Positions 34,830 through 44,400 are shown, numbered from the stretch's first letter. The stretch is 64,000 nt of DNA from an uncultured Cohaesibacter sp. (GCF_963664735.1 NZ_OY761553.1:4771001-4835000), one strand, 5' to 3'. Program-made: numbers and translations. The notes: a model not told the origin generated them from the letters alone.

Positions 34830-35294
34830 CTACAGATCCAGAACCATGTGGGGGCGACCGTCCGAGGTTTTCTCTCGCGTTGCTCCGTCTGGTCCAATGA
34901 TCTGAGATGTGCGCGAGCGAAAGTTGCTCATGCCTTCAAAGGTGATTACATCGACCGGTTGATCGAACTGAAAGGTCAGGCGATACCAGCCTTCGGAGAG
35001 CTTTTTGACGGCAATGACTTCTGCTTCAAAATTTTGAGAAAGATACAGGCCGGATACACGGTCGCCCAGTTGCCATGAGCGAGTAGGGCGATTGCCAAAA
35101 CGGGAAAAGAGAGTGTTCCAATCTCTGAAGCCGTGTTGTTGGGCGACGAGTTCCAGCGATTTGCTGTGAGAAATATCCGTGCCATCGGCGGATAGTTTGG
35201 CGCGCAAGAGTTTTGCCTGCCTTTTGGCATCTGCAATGCTGGAGGGGCCGGAATTATCCGGCGCAGATATGTTGCTTGAACTGTCTGATGACAT
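34830..35294 (-). CDS. Glyoxalase-superfamily-related protein
   Basis: 154 aa. The stretch ADAKRQAKLLRAKLSADGTDISHSKSLELVAQQHGFRDWNTL is the helical block found in a family named after the glyoxalase superfamily, often attached to a glyoxalase fold. Here it is followed by a beta-rich part (WQLGDRVSGLYLSQNFEAEVIAVKKLSEGWYRLTFQFDQPVDVITFEG). No metal-binding glyoxalase residues are evident. Function unknown. Convergent with the AmpD-like gene, 85 nt between them. Confidence 0.72.
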   Translation of the reverse strand: MSSDSSSNISAPDNSGPSSIADAKRQAKLLRAKLSADGTDISHSKSLELVAQQHGFRDWNTLFSRFGNRPTRSWQLGDRVSGLYLSQNFEAEVIAVKKLSEGWYRLTFQFDQPVDVITFEGMSNFRSRTSQIIGPDGATREKTSDGRPHMVLDL

Positions 35295-35507
35295 CTCAGC
35301 CTCCTATAGAACGCATTTCTGAACTTTGGACGGGGCTCGCATTGCCACCCGCATGAAATGCATGTGGGGCTGAAAATATCAGTATTTGATGTCAGATCTT
35401 CACCATGACCCGAAGGTCTGCGAGCGGCAGGCGTCTGCAACCAGAAAATGCGTATAGGCCGGGCCGGTTTCCATGTCAAGCTGTCGCCTGATTTTCGCTA
35501 TAAGTGC

Positions 35508-35538
35508 AAAGGAGCAGACAATGGATGTCTGCTCCCTT
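35508..35538 (-). terminator. Hairpin downstream of the chemoreceptor gene
   Basis: AAGGAGCAGACA / TGTCTGCTCCCTT stem with a 5-nt loop, 39 nt past the MCP stop on the minus strand. The T tract is weak, so it may be a stabilising hairpin and not an efficient terminator. Confidence 0.55.
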
Positions 35539-35576
35539 TGTTCGGTGGTATCTCTTCGGGTGTTTTTAAGGCCCGA

Positions 35577-37259
35577 TCAAGCCGCACGGATCGAGGAAAG
35601 AAAATTCTCCAGCTCTCTCTTGAGTGTAACTGACTGTTTTGCCAGCTCTCCTGCTGCTGCCAGTACCTGATTTGCGGTCTTGCTGGAGTTGCTTGCGGCA
35701 TCTGTCACAAGGCCAATTGCACTCGTAACTTCGGAGGTGCCAGATGCAGCCTGTTGGACATTTCTGGCGATTTCCTGAGTCGCGGAAGCCTGCTCTTCCA
35801 CCGCAGCTGCAACAGCTGATGAAATCTGGTTCATTTGGTTGATCGTTTCTGCAACGCCGTTGATGGCGGATGCTGAATCAGTGGTTGCACCCTGAATTTC
35901 CGTGATCTGAGTTGCGATTTCAGTTGTCGCCTTGCTGGTCTGGTCGGCGAGCTGTTTGACTTCTGCGGCAACCACGGCAAATCCCTTGCCAGCTTCACCC
36001 GCCCGGGCCGCTTCAATGGTCGCGTTAAGTGCCAGAAGGTTGGTCTGCTCTGCAATGCCATTGATCAGCTCCACGATGTCGCCGATTTTCTGTGCCGAAG
36101 CGGACAATCCATGAACCTTTGTGGCTGCGGAGTCCGCGTCTCGGACGGCCGTTTGAGACATTTGGTTGGATTGATCCACCTGAGATGAAATCTCATGAAC
36201 AGAAGCCGTGAGTTCTTCGGTCGCTGCCGCAACAGTCTGAACGTTTGAGGAGGCTTCCTGAGATGATGATGCAACCGTCGCTGACTGGCTGGAGGTTTCG
36301 TTGGCGTTATCATACATCTGCCGCGCAAATGCTTCGAGCTGGGTAGATGCCGAGGAAACGTTGTTGACGATACTTCCGACCGATTGCTCGAAACTCTGAG
36401 CCATCTTGTTCATCATGGCTCGTTGTTGTTCTTCGGCTTGCTTCTTTTGGGCTTCATTTTCGGCGGTGATGCGGCGATTGGTTTCAGATTGCTCCTTGAA
36501 GAACAAGGCCGCCTTGGCCAACTGGCCAATTTCATCCTTACGGTCCGCGCCCTGAATATTGGCGACATCGACCCCTTCTGCCAGATTTTTCAGAATGCGG
36601 ACGATGCGCCCAATTGGTCTGGAAATGCCGTAATTGGCGATCATGATTGCGATGGCAATGCCCAGAATAATGGTCAACAGTGCCGTGATCAGGATGATTT
36701 GAGAGGCAAAGGCAGCCTGTTCCGAGGATGCCTGACGCTTGCTTGCCATCAGGTCGCCTGAATATTTGCTGTAGACCTTGACCTTTGCCGTAACGTCTTT
36801 TTGACCTTCAAGAGCTTTGTCCAGAGCCGCTTTGATTGCTGCGCTATTGTTCGGATCCTGTTCGGCCGTAGAGATCATTTTGCTAATATTGGCAAAATAG
36901 GCATTGAGTGATGCGCGCACATCTTGCAGCTGTTTCTTTTCGGCGCTGTCCGCCACACTCTCCAGTTTCGGCAGCCTGCCAAGCATCTCGTCAGCTCTCT
37001 TTTTGTTTTGAGCATGATAGGAGGTTGCTTTCTCTGGCTCGGTTGCCAATTGATAGGTCATACGCGAGATGGCAACAATGTCGATGCGCAAATCCATGGC
37101 CTCGCGGGCCGCTTCTTCTGATGCGCCCACTTGCGCGAAGGTGTTGGATAACGATGTTAATTGGGAGTAGGATACCCATGCAATTCCCGCCGCCGCTAAG
37201 CTCAACAGGGCTACGACGCTGAGCATCTTTTGAACGATTGAGAAGTTCTTGAAAGCCAT
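35577..37259 (-). CDS. Methyl-accepting chemotaxis protein
   Basis: 560 aa. An N-terminal membrane segment (about 12-32) is followed by a periplasmic helical domain of some 150 residues, a second membrane segment near 190-212, then a HAMP domain and a signalling domain. The hairpin tip contains [45 protein letters not shown], the classic core that binds CheA/CheW. The ligand-binding domain is not identifiable by eye. No che genes are nearby, so this is an orphan receptor, normally co-operating with a distant cluster. The C-terminus has no CheR-binding pentapeptide. Confidence 0.95.
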   Translation of the reverse strand: MAFKNFSIVQKMLSVVALLSLAAAGIAWVSYSQLTSLSNTFAQVGASEEAAREAMDLRIDIVAISRMTYQLATEPEKATSYHAQNKKRADEMLGRLPKLESVADSAEKKQLQDVRASLNAYFANISKMISTAEQDPNNSAAIKAALDKALEGQKDVTAKVKVYSKYSGDLMASKRQASSEQAAFASQIILITALLTIILGIAIAIMIANYGISRPIGRIVRILKNLAEGVDVANIQGADRKDEIGQLAKAALFFKEQSETNRRITAENEAQKKQAEEQQRAMMNKMAQSFEQSVGSIVNNVSSASTQLEAFARQMYDNANETSSQSATVASSSQEASSNVQTVAAATEELTASVHEISSQVDQSNQMSQTAVRDADSAATKVHGLSASAQKIGDIVELINGIAEQTNLLALNATIEAARAGEAGKGFAVVAAEVKQLADQTSKATTEIATQITEIQGATTDSASAINGVAETINQMNQISSAVAAAVEEQASATQEIARNVQQAASGTSEVTSAIGLVTDAASNSSKTANQVLAAAGELAKQSVTLKRELENFLSSIRAA

Positions 37260-37560
37260 TTTCGACCTCTTTTATGGGCGGATAAAGTCCCGAGTAACCA
37301 ATATTTTCAAGCTTTCAGTTTTGCGAATTTAAGTTAATGACATGTTTAATTTGGTTGAAGATGGGGTGTTTTCTTGTTCTTTTCTCGCATTTATTTGTTT
37401 ATTGATGAATATATATTGGATGGTTATGTTTAAAATTTGCGTTATGAACTTTATTCTATAGATATTAATGCTGTTTCTAGAGCTTTTGGCTATTCTTTCG
37501 GGTTATGGGCTCTTGGTGCCAGCTGTTGTCAATAAGGTTTGTGAAAGCTTTTTCATATGA
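37260..37560. other. Intergenic region upstream of the chemoreceptor gene
   Basis: About 300 bp, strongly AT-rich (long T/A stretches around 37380-37440). No gene. It must contain the MCP promoter on the minus strand; no clear -35/-10 was singled out. The PNPOx-gene terminator borders it. Confidence 0.4.
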
Positions 37561-37591
37561 AAACACCCGCGAATACATTCTGTATCGCGGG
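37561..37591 (-). terminator. Rho-independent terminator of the PNPOx-like gene
   Basis: Minus strand: CCCGCGATACAGAATGTATTCGCGGG, one unpaired base, followed by TGTTTT. About 47 nt after the stop. Confidence 0.75.
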
Positions 37592-37637
37592 CGCTTGAAA
37601 GACTGAATTGAATTGGGTTTTTGCGAGGCGTGTCAGG

Positions 37638-38306
37638 TCAGCGTCTGCTGGTCAGTTTGCGGATGCTCTGTGCAACCGGAATGCCATCCTTGAGACGGGA
37701 ATCGTTGATCGCAGGGCCAAAGCTGGTGCTGATGGGAACAATACCTGCCCAGTGGTTGAGATCGTAGTCGGCCTCGTCATCAATGGGCATGCCAGTGCGG
37801 ATCTTGGATGCGGCCTGTTCGATGGTGACTGCGATTACCGTCGTGGCGTTGATTTCTTTTGGCGTGGTTTCCCGTGTCTCGTCCCAGCGTCCCGGAGCCA
37901 GATGATCGGTGATGGCGACAAGCGCTTCATATTTTTCCTTTTCATCGTCCACAAGCCTTGCTGTTCCATGGATATTGGCAGAGCGGAAGTTCATTGAATG
38001 ATGAAAGGCGGAACGACCCACGACCAGCCCATCGACCAGTGTCACGTTGAGGCAGATTGGCAAGCCCTCCTTGAGCATTTTGAGCATGCGGGCTGCTTTG
38101 GCGCCATGGATATAGAGCTGATCGCCAATGCGCCCGTAAGCCATGGGCATGACAATTGGTTTGTTGTCCAGCACAAACCCAACTTCAGCGATAAGGCCTT
38201 CATCCAGGATGGAATAGAGGGTTTCCTTGTCGTAATTGGCGCGTTTGGCGACCCGTATCTTATTGGTTCCTGTTACGGGAAAGGTTTCTTTTTGTGCTTC
38301 GGTCAT
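37638..38306 (-). CDS. Pyridoxamine 5'-phosphate oxidase-like FMN-binding protein
   Basis: 222 aa from the ATG at 38306; an upstream frame to 38366 would run into the regulatory interval. Split-barrel FMN-binding features: KETLYSILDEGLIAEVGFVLDNKPIVMPMAYGRIGDQLYIHGAKAARM at the N-terminus, then FRSANIHGTARLV. The family includes PdxH-like oxidases and general flavin enzymes of unknown substrate. It is divergently transcribed from a MocR/PdxR-type regulator whose cofactor is PLP, so a part in vitamin B6 or amino-acid metabolism is likely, but not proven. Confidence 0.85.
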   Translation of the reverse strand: MTEAQKETFPVTGTNKIRVAKRANYDKETLYSILDEGLIAEVGFVLDNKPIVMPMAYGRIGDQLYIHGAKAARMLKMLKEGLPICLNVTLVDGLVVGRSAFHHSMNFRSANIHGTARLVDDEKEKYEALVAITDHLAPGRWDETRETTPKEINATTVIAVTIEQAASKIRTGMPIDDEADYDLNHWAGIVPISTSFGPAINDSRLKDGIPVAQSIRKLTSRR

Positions 38307-38416
38307 TGGTCTGTCTTTTATCAATGGGTTTGTCTTTGGTCCGGCGTGGCTCCGTTTTATTGGCAAGCTGGCCAGATGATTTGGTGATCGTGTTTGTTGG
38401 CTTGATTGAAATGTAT

Positions 38417-38465
38417 TTTTGGTTCTAAATAAAGAGCCAAAACAATCAATCTTGAGGAGCCAAAA
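38417..38465. promoter_or_regulatory. Three-copy operator for the MocR regulator
   Basis: The core GAGCCAAAA occurs twice in direct orientation (38434-38442 and 38457-38465, 23 bp apart) and once inverted with one change (TTTTGGTTC at 38417-38425). The inverted and first direct copies form a dyad TTGGTTCT-N6-AGAGCCAA. Two direct repeats plus one inverted is the pattern of MocR-type sites, and the last copy overlaps the ribosome site and ATG of the regulator gene. Confidence 0.68.
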
Positions 38466-39952
38466 TGCTTTCAGGTCAAATTAAGCTCGATAAAAACGAC
38501 GAAGAGGGGGTGTCGCGTCAGCTCTTTTTGCAAATCAGGCGTTTGATCGAAGATGGCCGTTTGGTTCCTGGCACCCGTTTGCCAGCATCGCGCAAGCTTG
38601 CAGAAGAGTTGACGGTTGGGCGCAATACGGTTCTGTTTGCTTATGAGCAGCTCGGGCTTGAGGGATATGTCGAGGCCGATGGCCGAAGGGGTACGAGGGT
38701 TAGTGAAGCCTCCCGTGGTTTTCATGCGGATCATTTTGGTCGAGCTGTTTCCGGCAGCCCAGCCGCTCCGCTCCGTTTGTCCCAAGGAGCAGAGCGCATG
38801 ATGGCAGTGCCTCGTCGTGACTTGCCCGGCTCCATGACATTTCTGCCTGGTATGCCGGATGTTCGGGAGTTCCCTCACGATGTTTGGGCTCGATTGCTCC
38901 GGCGCGCTGCTCGCCAAGCTGCTATGCATGAAGATTTTCTTGGCTACGCACATTACTCCGGCTTGCCGATGCTCAAGAGTGCGATCCTTGCACATGCTTC
39001 AGTGGCTCGGGGCGTGGTTGCGGATGAAGATCAGGTAATGATCCTGTCTTCGGCACAGGCTGCGCAGGATCTGGTGGCGCATATGCTGCTTGATCCGGGT
39101 GATATTGCGTTGCATGAGGAGCCCGGCTATGCGGGCATGTTGGCGGCGCTGAGGGCTGTTGGTGCCCATTGCGAGCCAATCGGAATTGATGACGACGCAC
39201 CCTACCAGACACTTTTGGGACAGGGGGATGAGACGATCAGGCCAAAGCTGATCTATAGCTCACCATCCCATCAGTTCCCGACAGGTCGGGTCATGTCGCT
39301 TGAGGAGCGCCTGTCTCTCTTGCGCTATGCGCAAGAAAAGGACTGTTTCATCCTTGAGGATGATTATGATAGCGAGTTCCATTTTTCGGGCGCTCCGATT
39401 TCCAGCTTGCAAGGGCTCGATAGGGGGGAAGTCGTTATATATATGGGGACCTTTTCCAAGGCGCTCAGTCCCGGCATGCGGGTTGCCTATCTCATCGTTC
39501 CAAAGCGGCTTGTCGAGCCGACGCGTAAGTGCCTGCGCAATGTCGGAGCTGTGCCTTCGGTGGTGGTGCAGTGGGCTTTGAGTGATTTTCTGGGTGAGGG
39601 CCATGTGCGCAGCCATATTGCCAAAATGACGCGGGAATATAGGGCGAGGCGGGATCGGCTGGCCGAGCGGCTCGGAGCGTTGGGGTTTCAATGGTTATCT
39701 CTGGCTATCCCTGAAGGTGGTATTCAACTTCCTGCCTATCTTTGCCGCAAGGCTTCCGGCCTTGATGATCGCTGCTTGCTCAAGGCAATGCTGGAGATTG
39801 GCGTTGAGGGCTCGTCTCTTTCGTCTCTTTATTGGTCAGGCAAGGTGACGCCGAGGGCGGGGGTGTTGTTGGGGTATGCGGCCAGTGACGAGAAGGCAAT
39901 CGATAAGGGGGTTGATCAACTGATTGGACTGCTTTCCCAGATGGCCCCTTGA
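38465..39952 (+). CDS. MocR-family PLP-dependent regulator (GntR HTH plus aminotransferase-like domain)
   Basis: 495 aa. An N-terminal GntR winged helix occupies residues 10-80 (EGVSRQLFLQIRRLIEDGRLVPGTRLPASRKLAEELTVGRNTVLFAYEQLGLEGYVEADGRRGTRV). A fold-type I aminotransferase-like domain follows, with SSAQAAQDLVAHMLLDPGD, SSPSHQFPTGRVMS and the PLP lysine in TFSKALSPGMRVAYL. Such regulators (PdxR, GabR, EhuR) use bound PLP to sense pathway intermediates. The oppositely oriented flavin protein is the likely target and a repeated box lies between them. Confidence 0.93.
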   Translation: MLSGQIKLDKNDEEGVSRQLFLQIRRLIEDGRLVPGTRLPASRKLAEELTVGRNTVLFAYEQLGLEGYVEADGRRGTRVSEASRGFHADHFGRAVSGSPAAPLRLSQGAERMMAVPRRDLPGSMTFLPGMPDVREFPHDVWARLLRRAARQAAMHEDFLGYAHYSGLPMLKSAILAHASVARGVVADEDQVMILSSAQAAQDLVAHMLLDPGDIALHEEPGYAGMLAALRAVGAHCEPIGIDDDAPYQTLLGQGDETIRPKLIYSSPSHQFPTGRVMSLEERLSLLRYAQEKDCFILEDDYDSEFHFSGAPISSLQGLDRGEVVIYMGTFSKALSPGMRVAYLIVPKRLVEPTRKCLRNVGAVPSVVVQWALSDFLGEGHVRSHIAKMTREYRARRDRLAERLGALGFQWLSLAIPEGGIQLPAYLCRKASGLDDRCLLKAMLEIGVEGSSLSSLYWSGKVTPRAGVLLGYAASDEKAIDKGVDQLIGLLSQMAP

Positions 39953-39982
39953 CCTTGACGCGATAAAAGCTTAGTTCCCATC

Positions 39983-40368
39983 GAACCAGTCGGTCGGGCA
40001 GCCGCACCGGTCGCGCGAAAGCAATCCGGTGAGGAAAGTCCGGGCTCCATGAAAGCACGGTGCCGGGTAACGCCCGGCGGAGGCGACTCCAGGGAAAGTG
40101 CCACAGAAAGCAAACCTCCTGACTTTGGTCAGGTAAGGGTGAAAGGGTGAGGTAAGAGCTCACCGCGCCTTCAGTAATGAAGGTGGCAGGGTAAACCCCA
40201 CCGGGAGCAAAACCGAATAGGAATGATGCGGGCTACGGCCCAGCCGGCTTTCAGGCCAGTCATTCGGGTGGGTTGCTAGAGGCATTCAGCAATGGATGCA
40301 CCAGATGAATGGTTGCCACGCAAGATTTTATCTTGCCGTACAAAACCCGGCTTACAGACCGACTGGTA
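39983..40368 (+). ncRNA. rnpB: RNase P RNA (class A)
   Basis: Catalytic RNA that trims the 5' end of tRNA precursors. The conserved GAGGAAAGTCCGGGCTCC (40031-40048) is the universal CR-I/P4 start, and ACAGAAAGCAAACC, GGTAAGGGTGAAAGGGTGAGGTAAGAGC and CTGGCAGG-type elements follow. The ends pair: ACCAGTCGGTC near 39985 with GACCGACTGGT near 40357-40367 (helix P1). The exact 5' and 3' ends are approximate. It sits between the MocR gene and mraZ, a common position in this order. Confidence 0.97.
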
Positions 40369-40773
40369 TTTCTTTCCATATATTTCGTATCAAAACATTG
40401 GTTACTAACCAAATATTGGAGTGTTGGCGATAGCTTGCCAATTGTTGCTTTCTGCCTCCGTGTTTGTGGAAATCTTGTGGAGCGTAGATTAGTTATTTCC
40501 GACAATATACTTATCCCGACCTAATTTCTGCGGCCTCGTCATTTCTTGGATTCTGCAACCCTTTGTTAACGTTAACTTTCTTAGAATAGATCTCTTAATG
40601 GTCGATTTCTGAATCCATCAGAATCCATTGACGCCCATATGATCCCATGGTATCCCATATAGGGTGGAGCTCAGACCATGTCGTTAGAAATGACCCAAAC
40701 ACTCTAAAATCGGATCAACGGCTGTGTCAGCGAGCAAATGAGCGGCGGTATAGGCTTTCTGAAGGCAGTGCGT
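40369..40773. promoter_or_regulatory. mraZ upstream region with MraZ-type repeats
   Basis: No gene. Five copies of a CCAT element repeat exactly every 10 bp: TCCAT at 40614 and 40624, then CCCAT at 40634, 40644 and 40654. On the other strand this reads ATGGG-N5, the TGGG-type operator bound by MraZ. A TTGACG -35-like hexamer (40628-40633) overlaps them. A perfect GTTAACGTTAAC palindrome lies at 40565-40576. Confidence 0.75.
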
Positions 40774-41259
40774 ATGGACGATTTTGTGTCCAATTATGTG
40801 AATCGGCTGGATTCAAAGGGGCGGGTCTCTATCCCGGCACCCTATCGGCAGATTCTTGCGCGCGAAGGACATGAAAGTCTGTTCTGCAGTCCTTCCATGG
40901 ACCGCGCGGCTGTTGATGCTGGCGGGCTCGGATTGCGCAAGGCGATTGATGAGTATCTGGAGCCTTTTGATGTTTTTACTGAGGAGCGCGAGTTTCTTGC
41001 AACGGCTCTCTTGGGTGAAAGCGAGAGTTTGAAGATCGACAAGGATGGTCGCGTGGTATTGAGCGAAAAAATCAAAGCGCATACCGGTATCACGGATTCT
41101 GTGGTGTTTGTCGGGCATGGCTACAAGTTCCAGATCTGGCAACCCGAGAAATATGAAGTCTTCAAGGCTGAGGCAGCCAAAGAGGCGATTGCGCTGCGCA
41201 AATCTCTGAGCGCGCGTCGTCAGGCGATGCGTCAGGCCGGTGGTGGAGGTGCCATATGA
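40774..41259 (+). CDS. mraZ: Transcriptional regulator MraZ
   Basis: 161 aa from the ATG at 40774 (GAAGG 8 nt upstream; the frame is open to 40738). Two AbrB-like/SpoVT halves: NRLDSKGRVSIPAPYRQIL near 10-28 and SLKIDKDGRVVLSEKIKAHTGITDSVVFVGHGYKFQIW near 85-122. MraZ forms a ring that binds repeats upstream of its own operon and represses the dcw genes. The repeats at 40614-40658 fit this. Its stop overlaps the start of rsmH by ATGA. Confidence 0.95.
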   Translation: MDDFVSNYVNRLDSKGRVSIPAPYRQILAREGHESLFCSPSMDRAAVDAGGLGLRKAIDEYLEPFDVFTEEREFLATALLGESESLKIDKDGRVVLSEKIKAHTGITDSVVFVGHGYKFQIWQPEKYEVFKAEAAKEAIALRKSLSARRQAMRQAGGGGAI

Positions 41260-42290
41260 CATCTTCCATCCAGTCGGAAACGGCTGATCTCTCTGCTCGT
41301 CATGTTCCCGTATTGCTCAAGCCTGTTATTGAGGCTCTGAAGCCAGCCAATGGGCAGTGGGTGCTCGATGGCACTTTCGGGTTTGGCGGTTATTCTGAGG
41401 CGATTTTGCAGTGTGGCGCCAATGTGCTCGGGGTTGATCGAGATCCGGAAGCAGCTGAACGGGCGGCTGTGCTGCAGCAGCGCTATGGTGATAATCTCAG
41501 ATTTGTCGCCGGGTGCTTTAGCGAGCTTGCAGATATTGCTGATGAGGCAGGGTGTGCGCCGCTTGATGCTGTCGTGCTTGATATCGGGGTGTCGTCCATG
41601 CAGCTCGATGAAGCGGAGCGCGGATTTTCCTTCATGAATGACGGCCCTTTGGATATGCGTATGTCCCAGAGCGGGCCGACGGCTGCCGACGTTGTAAACA
41701 GCTACTCTGAAAGCGACCTTGTTCGCATATTCCGTGAGTTGGGCGAAGAAAAGCAGGCGCGCCGGATTGCCGGTTCCATCGTTGCTCGTCGCGGTTCTGT
41801 GCCGTTTTCTCGTACATTGGATCTGGCGCAGGTTGTCGAGCGTGTCGTGGGGCGTAAGCCACAGCAGAAAATTCATCCGGCGACGCGGGTTTTTCAGGCC
41901 TTGCGCATTTTCGTGAATGGTGAGCTTGACGAGCTGGTCGATGGCCTTGTTGCTGCGGAGCGTTGTTTGAAGCCTGGCGGCAAGCTTGTTGTTGTGACCT
42001 TCCATTCGCTGGAAGACCGGATTGTAAAGCGCTTTTTTCAGGATCGCGCCAAGGTTCACTCTGGAGGATCTCGCTATATGCCGGAGCAGGATTTGGCTGC
42101 CCCCAGTTTCGAGATGCTCGTGAAGGGCGGCGTTGGACCTGATGATGAGGAATTGGAGCGCAATCCTCGTGCGCGTTCAGCCAAGATGCGGGCTGGAGTG
42201 CGAACGGATGCTGCTCCTCATGAGTTGGATGCGCGCGGGCTTGGGTTGCCCAAAATGTTGGCGGAGAGCCGCTCAGGAGGCCTTTCATGA
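41256..42290 (+). CDS. rsmH: 16S rRNA (cytosine-1402-N4)-methyltransferase RsmH
   Basis: 344 aa. HVPVLLKPVIEALKP and LDGTFGFGGYSEAIL (SAM motif I), DIGVSSMQLDEAERGFSF, and a C-terminal MHSLEDRI-type block (VVTFHSLEDRIVKRFFQ) are diagnostic. It methylates C1402 of 16S rRNA in the ribosomal P site. Formerly mraW, second gene of the dcw cluster; it overlaps mraZ and ftsL by ATGA. Confidence 0.97.
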   Translation: MTSSIQSETADLSARHVPVLLKPVIEALKPANGQWVLDGTFGFGGYSEAILQCGANVLGVDRDPEAAERAAVLQQRYGDNLRFVAGCFSELADIADEAGCAPLDAVVLDIGVSSMQLDEAERGFSFMNDGPLDMRMSQSGPTAADVVNSYSESDLVRIFRELGEEKQARRIAGSIVARRGSVPFSRTLDLAQVVERVVGRKPQQKIHPATRVFQALRIFVNGELDELVDGLVAAERCLKPGGKLVVVTFHSLEDRIVKRFFQDRAKVHSGGSRYMPEQDLAAPSFEMLVKGGVGPDDEELERNPRARSAKMRAGVRTDAAPHELDARGLGLPKMLAESRSGGLS

Positions 42291-42667
42291 GCAGACTCAT
42301 AAATTTTCTTCTTCTCTTTGCTGTCCTTGTGGGAGCCTTCTGGCTCTTTCAGGTGAAGCATCAGGCCAAAGAAGAGGGTGAGAAAATCGCTGCCTTGCAG
42401 GAGCAGATCAAAGATGAGGAAGATGCGCTTCTATTGCTGAAAGCTGAGTGGAGTTATTTAAACCGCCCCCAGCGTATTCAGAAGCTTGCTGAAGAGTATC
42501 AAGACACGTTGGGCTTGAAGACGATTGAACCATACCAGATAGGTGATCTGAAAGATGTGCCGGACAAGGTCGGTGACGACACGCTTCCCGGAGCTGTTGT
42601 CAATGATCTGGAAGGTTTGATTGAGCATGCGCACCCGGCCTCTGTCCGACAAGATGGGGGGCGGTAA
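42287..42667 (+). CDS. ftsL: Cell division protein FtsL
   Basis: 126 aa bitopic protein. Membrane helix at residues 5-22 (NFLLLFAVLVGAFWLFQVKH), then a coiled coil rich in Lys/Glu (KEEGEKIAALQEQIKDEEDALLLLKAEW) in the periplasm and WSYLNRPQRIQKLAEEY, a typical FtsL/DivIC motif. With FtsB and FtsQ it forms the divisome core complex that activates septal synthesis. Position between rsmH and ftsI confirms it in spite of weak primary conservation. Confidence 0.92.
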   Translation: MSRLINFLLLFAVLVGAFWLFQVKHQAKEEGEKIAALQEQIKDEEDALLLLKAEWSYLNRPQRIQKLAEEYQDTLGLKTIEPYQIGDLKDVPDKVGDDTLPGAVVNDLEGLIEHAHPASVRQDGGR

Positions 42668-44400
42668 TGGTTGATGTATCCAATGATCTTGATATAGCCA
42701 GAACAATTAATCATCGCTTCGATTTTGAAGGCGCAAACAAGGTTCGCTCACAGGCTACGCGTGGGCGCATTGTGCTGGCGATGATCGCTTTTTTATGCTG
42801 CTTCGCTGCTATGTTCGCACGACTTGTCATGCTGGGTTTTGATACTCCGGCTTATGCTGACAAGGGGGGAGCTGTCGCGGCCATTAAAGCGGTTCGGCCC
42901 GACCTGGTTGATCGTAATGGCGAGATTCTGGCAACCGACATCAAGACCGCTTCGATCTATGCGGAACCGAACCGTATCATTGATGTGGAAGAAGCGTTGG
43001 ATGCGATAACAGGTGTTTTTCCCGATCTTGATTCTGCGACGCTTCGCAAAAGGCTTTCCAACAAGAAACTTGGCTTTACCTGGATCAAGCGTGAGGTAAC
43101 GCCAAAGCAGCAGCAAGCCATACACGAAAAAGGCATTCCCGGGCTTGGATACAAGACCGAAAACAAGCGTTTCTATCCTGCAGGTCCGACTGCATCCCAT
43201 ATTTTGGGCATTGTTAATGTCGATAATGTTGGGATCGCGGGCATGGAAAAATATATCGACACAGCCGGCCTTGCGAAGGCTGATGATGGACTGCAACACA
43301 CCGGAATGGAGCCGGATCCAGTTCAGCTTTCTATCGATTTGCGTGTTCAGCATGCCCTGCGGGATGAGCTTTTCAAGAGCATGACCAAATTCAAGGCGAT
43401 CGCTGCTGCCGGGGTTGTTCTGGATGCTCAGGATGGCGAAGTGCTTGGAATGGTTTCTTTGCCGGACTTTGATCCCAATCATCCGGTCAATGTCAACGAG
43501 CCAGATCGTCTTAACCGGATGACGGCGGGCGTTTATGAAATGGGGTCCGTCTTCAAGACCGTGACTATGGCTATGGCGCTTGATTCCGGAGCGGTACATC
43601 TGAATGACAATTTCGATGCCCGCCAGCCAATCCGTGTGCGTGGCATGACGATCAGTGATTTTCATGGCAAGAAGCGAATCTTGTCCGTGCCTGAAATTTT
43701 TGTTTACTCATCCAATATTGGCTCGGCCAAAATGGCACTGAAGATTGGCAAGGAAAATCACAAGGCTTTCCTTGAAAAGGCGCATCTGTTGGAGAGGGTG
43801 AGGACTGAGTTGCCCGAAACGGCGGCTCCTGTTTATCCGTCTGACAAGCGCTGGAGCGATCTGTCGACGATGACGATCAGTTTCGGTCATGGATTGCAGG
43901 TTACGCCATTGCAGTTTGCTGCCTCGGCCGCATCGCTTGTGAATGGTGGCTATTATGTCAAGCCGACCTTCCTTAAAGAGAGTGATTTGCAGAAAAGCAA
44001 CATTTCTCATTCGGATCGGATCGTCAGTGAAAAGACCAGTGCTGAAGTGCGCTATTTGATGCGTTTGAACGCTGTCGAAGGGTCTGGCAAGCGCAGTCGG
44101 GTTAATGGATATCTCGTTGGGGGCAAAACCGGCACTGCGGAAAAGGTTGTTGATGGCAAATATGATAGTCATAAGCTTAGGAATTCATTTCTTGCGGCTT
44201 TTCCCATTGACAATCCTCGGTATATTGTTCTGGTTATGCTAGATGAGCCCAAGGGCCTGAAGGAAACCTATGGATATGCGACCGCGGGTGTGAACGCAGC
44301 ACCCACAGCGGGCGCAGTTATCCGCAGAGTTGGATCAATTTTGGGGGTTAAACCACGATTTGGCCAAAAGGCTGTTCCAACAGTCGAAGCATCCTTTTAA
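42667..44400 (+). CDS. ftsI: Septal peptidoglycan transpeptidase FtsI (PBP3)
   Basis: 577 aa. One membrane segment near 38-60, then a dimerisation domain and transpeptidase domain. Active-site motifs: S294-VFK297 (SxxK), S348-SN (SxN) and K487-TG. Class B penicillin-binding protein, it crosslinks septal peptidoglycan with FtsW. It starts at the last base of the ftsL stop (TAATG). The cytoplasmic N-terminus is about 37 residues, in the normal range. Confidence 0.97.
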   Translation: MVDVSNDLDIARTINHRFDFEGANKVRSQATRGRIVLAMIAFLCCFAAMFARLVMLGFDTPAYADKGGAVAAIKAVRPDLVDRNGEILATDIKTASIYAEPNRIIDVEEALDAITGVFPDLDSATLRKRLSNKKLGFTWIKREVTPKQQQAIHEKGIPGLGYKTENKRFYPAGPTASHILGIVNVDNVGIAGMEKYIDTAGLAKADDGLQHTGMEPDPVQLSIDLRVQHALRDELFKSMTKFKAIAAAGVVLDAQDGEVLGMVSLPDFDPNHPVNVNEPDRLNRMTAGVYEMGSVFKTVTMAMALDSGAVHLNDNFDARQPIRVRGMTISDFHGKKRILSVPEIFVYSSNIGSAKMALKIGKENHKAFLEKAHLLERVRTELPETAAPVYPSDKRWSDLSTMTISFGHGLQVTPLQFAASAASLVNGGYYVKPTFLKESDLQKSNISHSDRIVSEKTSAEVRYLMRLNAVEGSGKRSRVNGYLVGGKTGTAEKVVDGKYDSHKLRNSFLAAFPIDNPRYIVLVMLDEPKGLKETYGYATAGVNAAPTAGAVIRRVGSILGVKPRFGQKAVPTVEASF

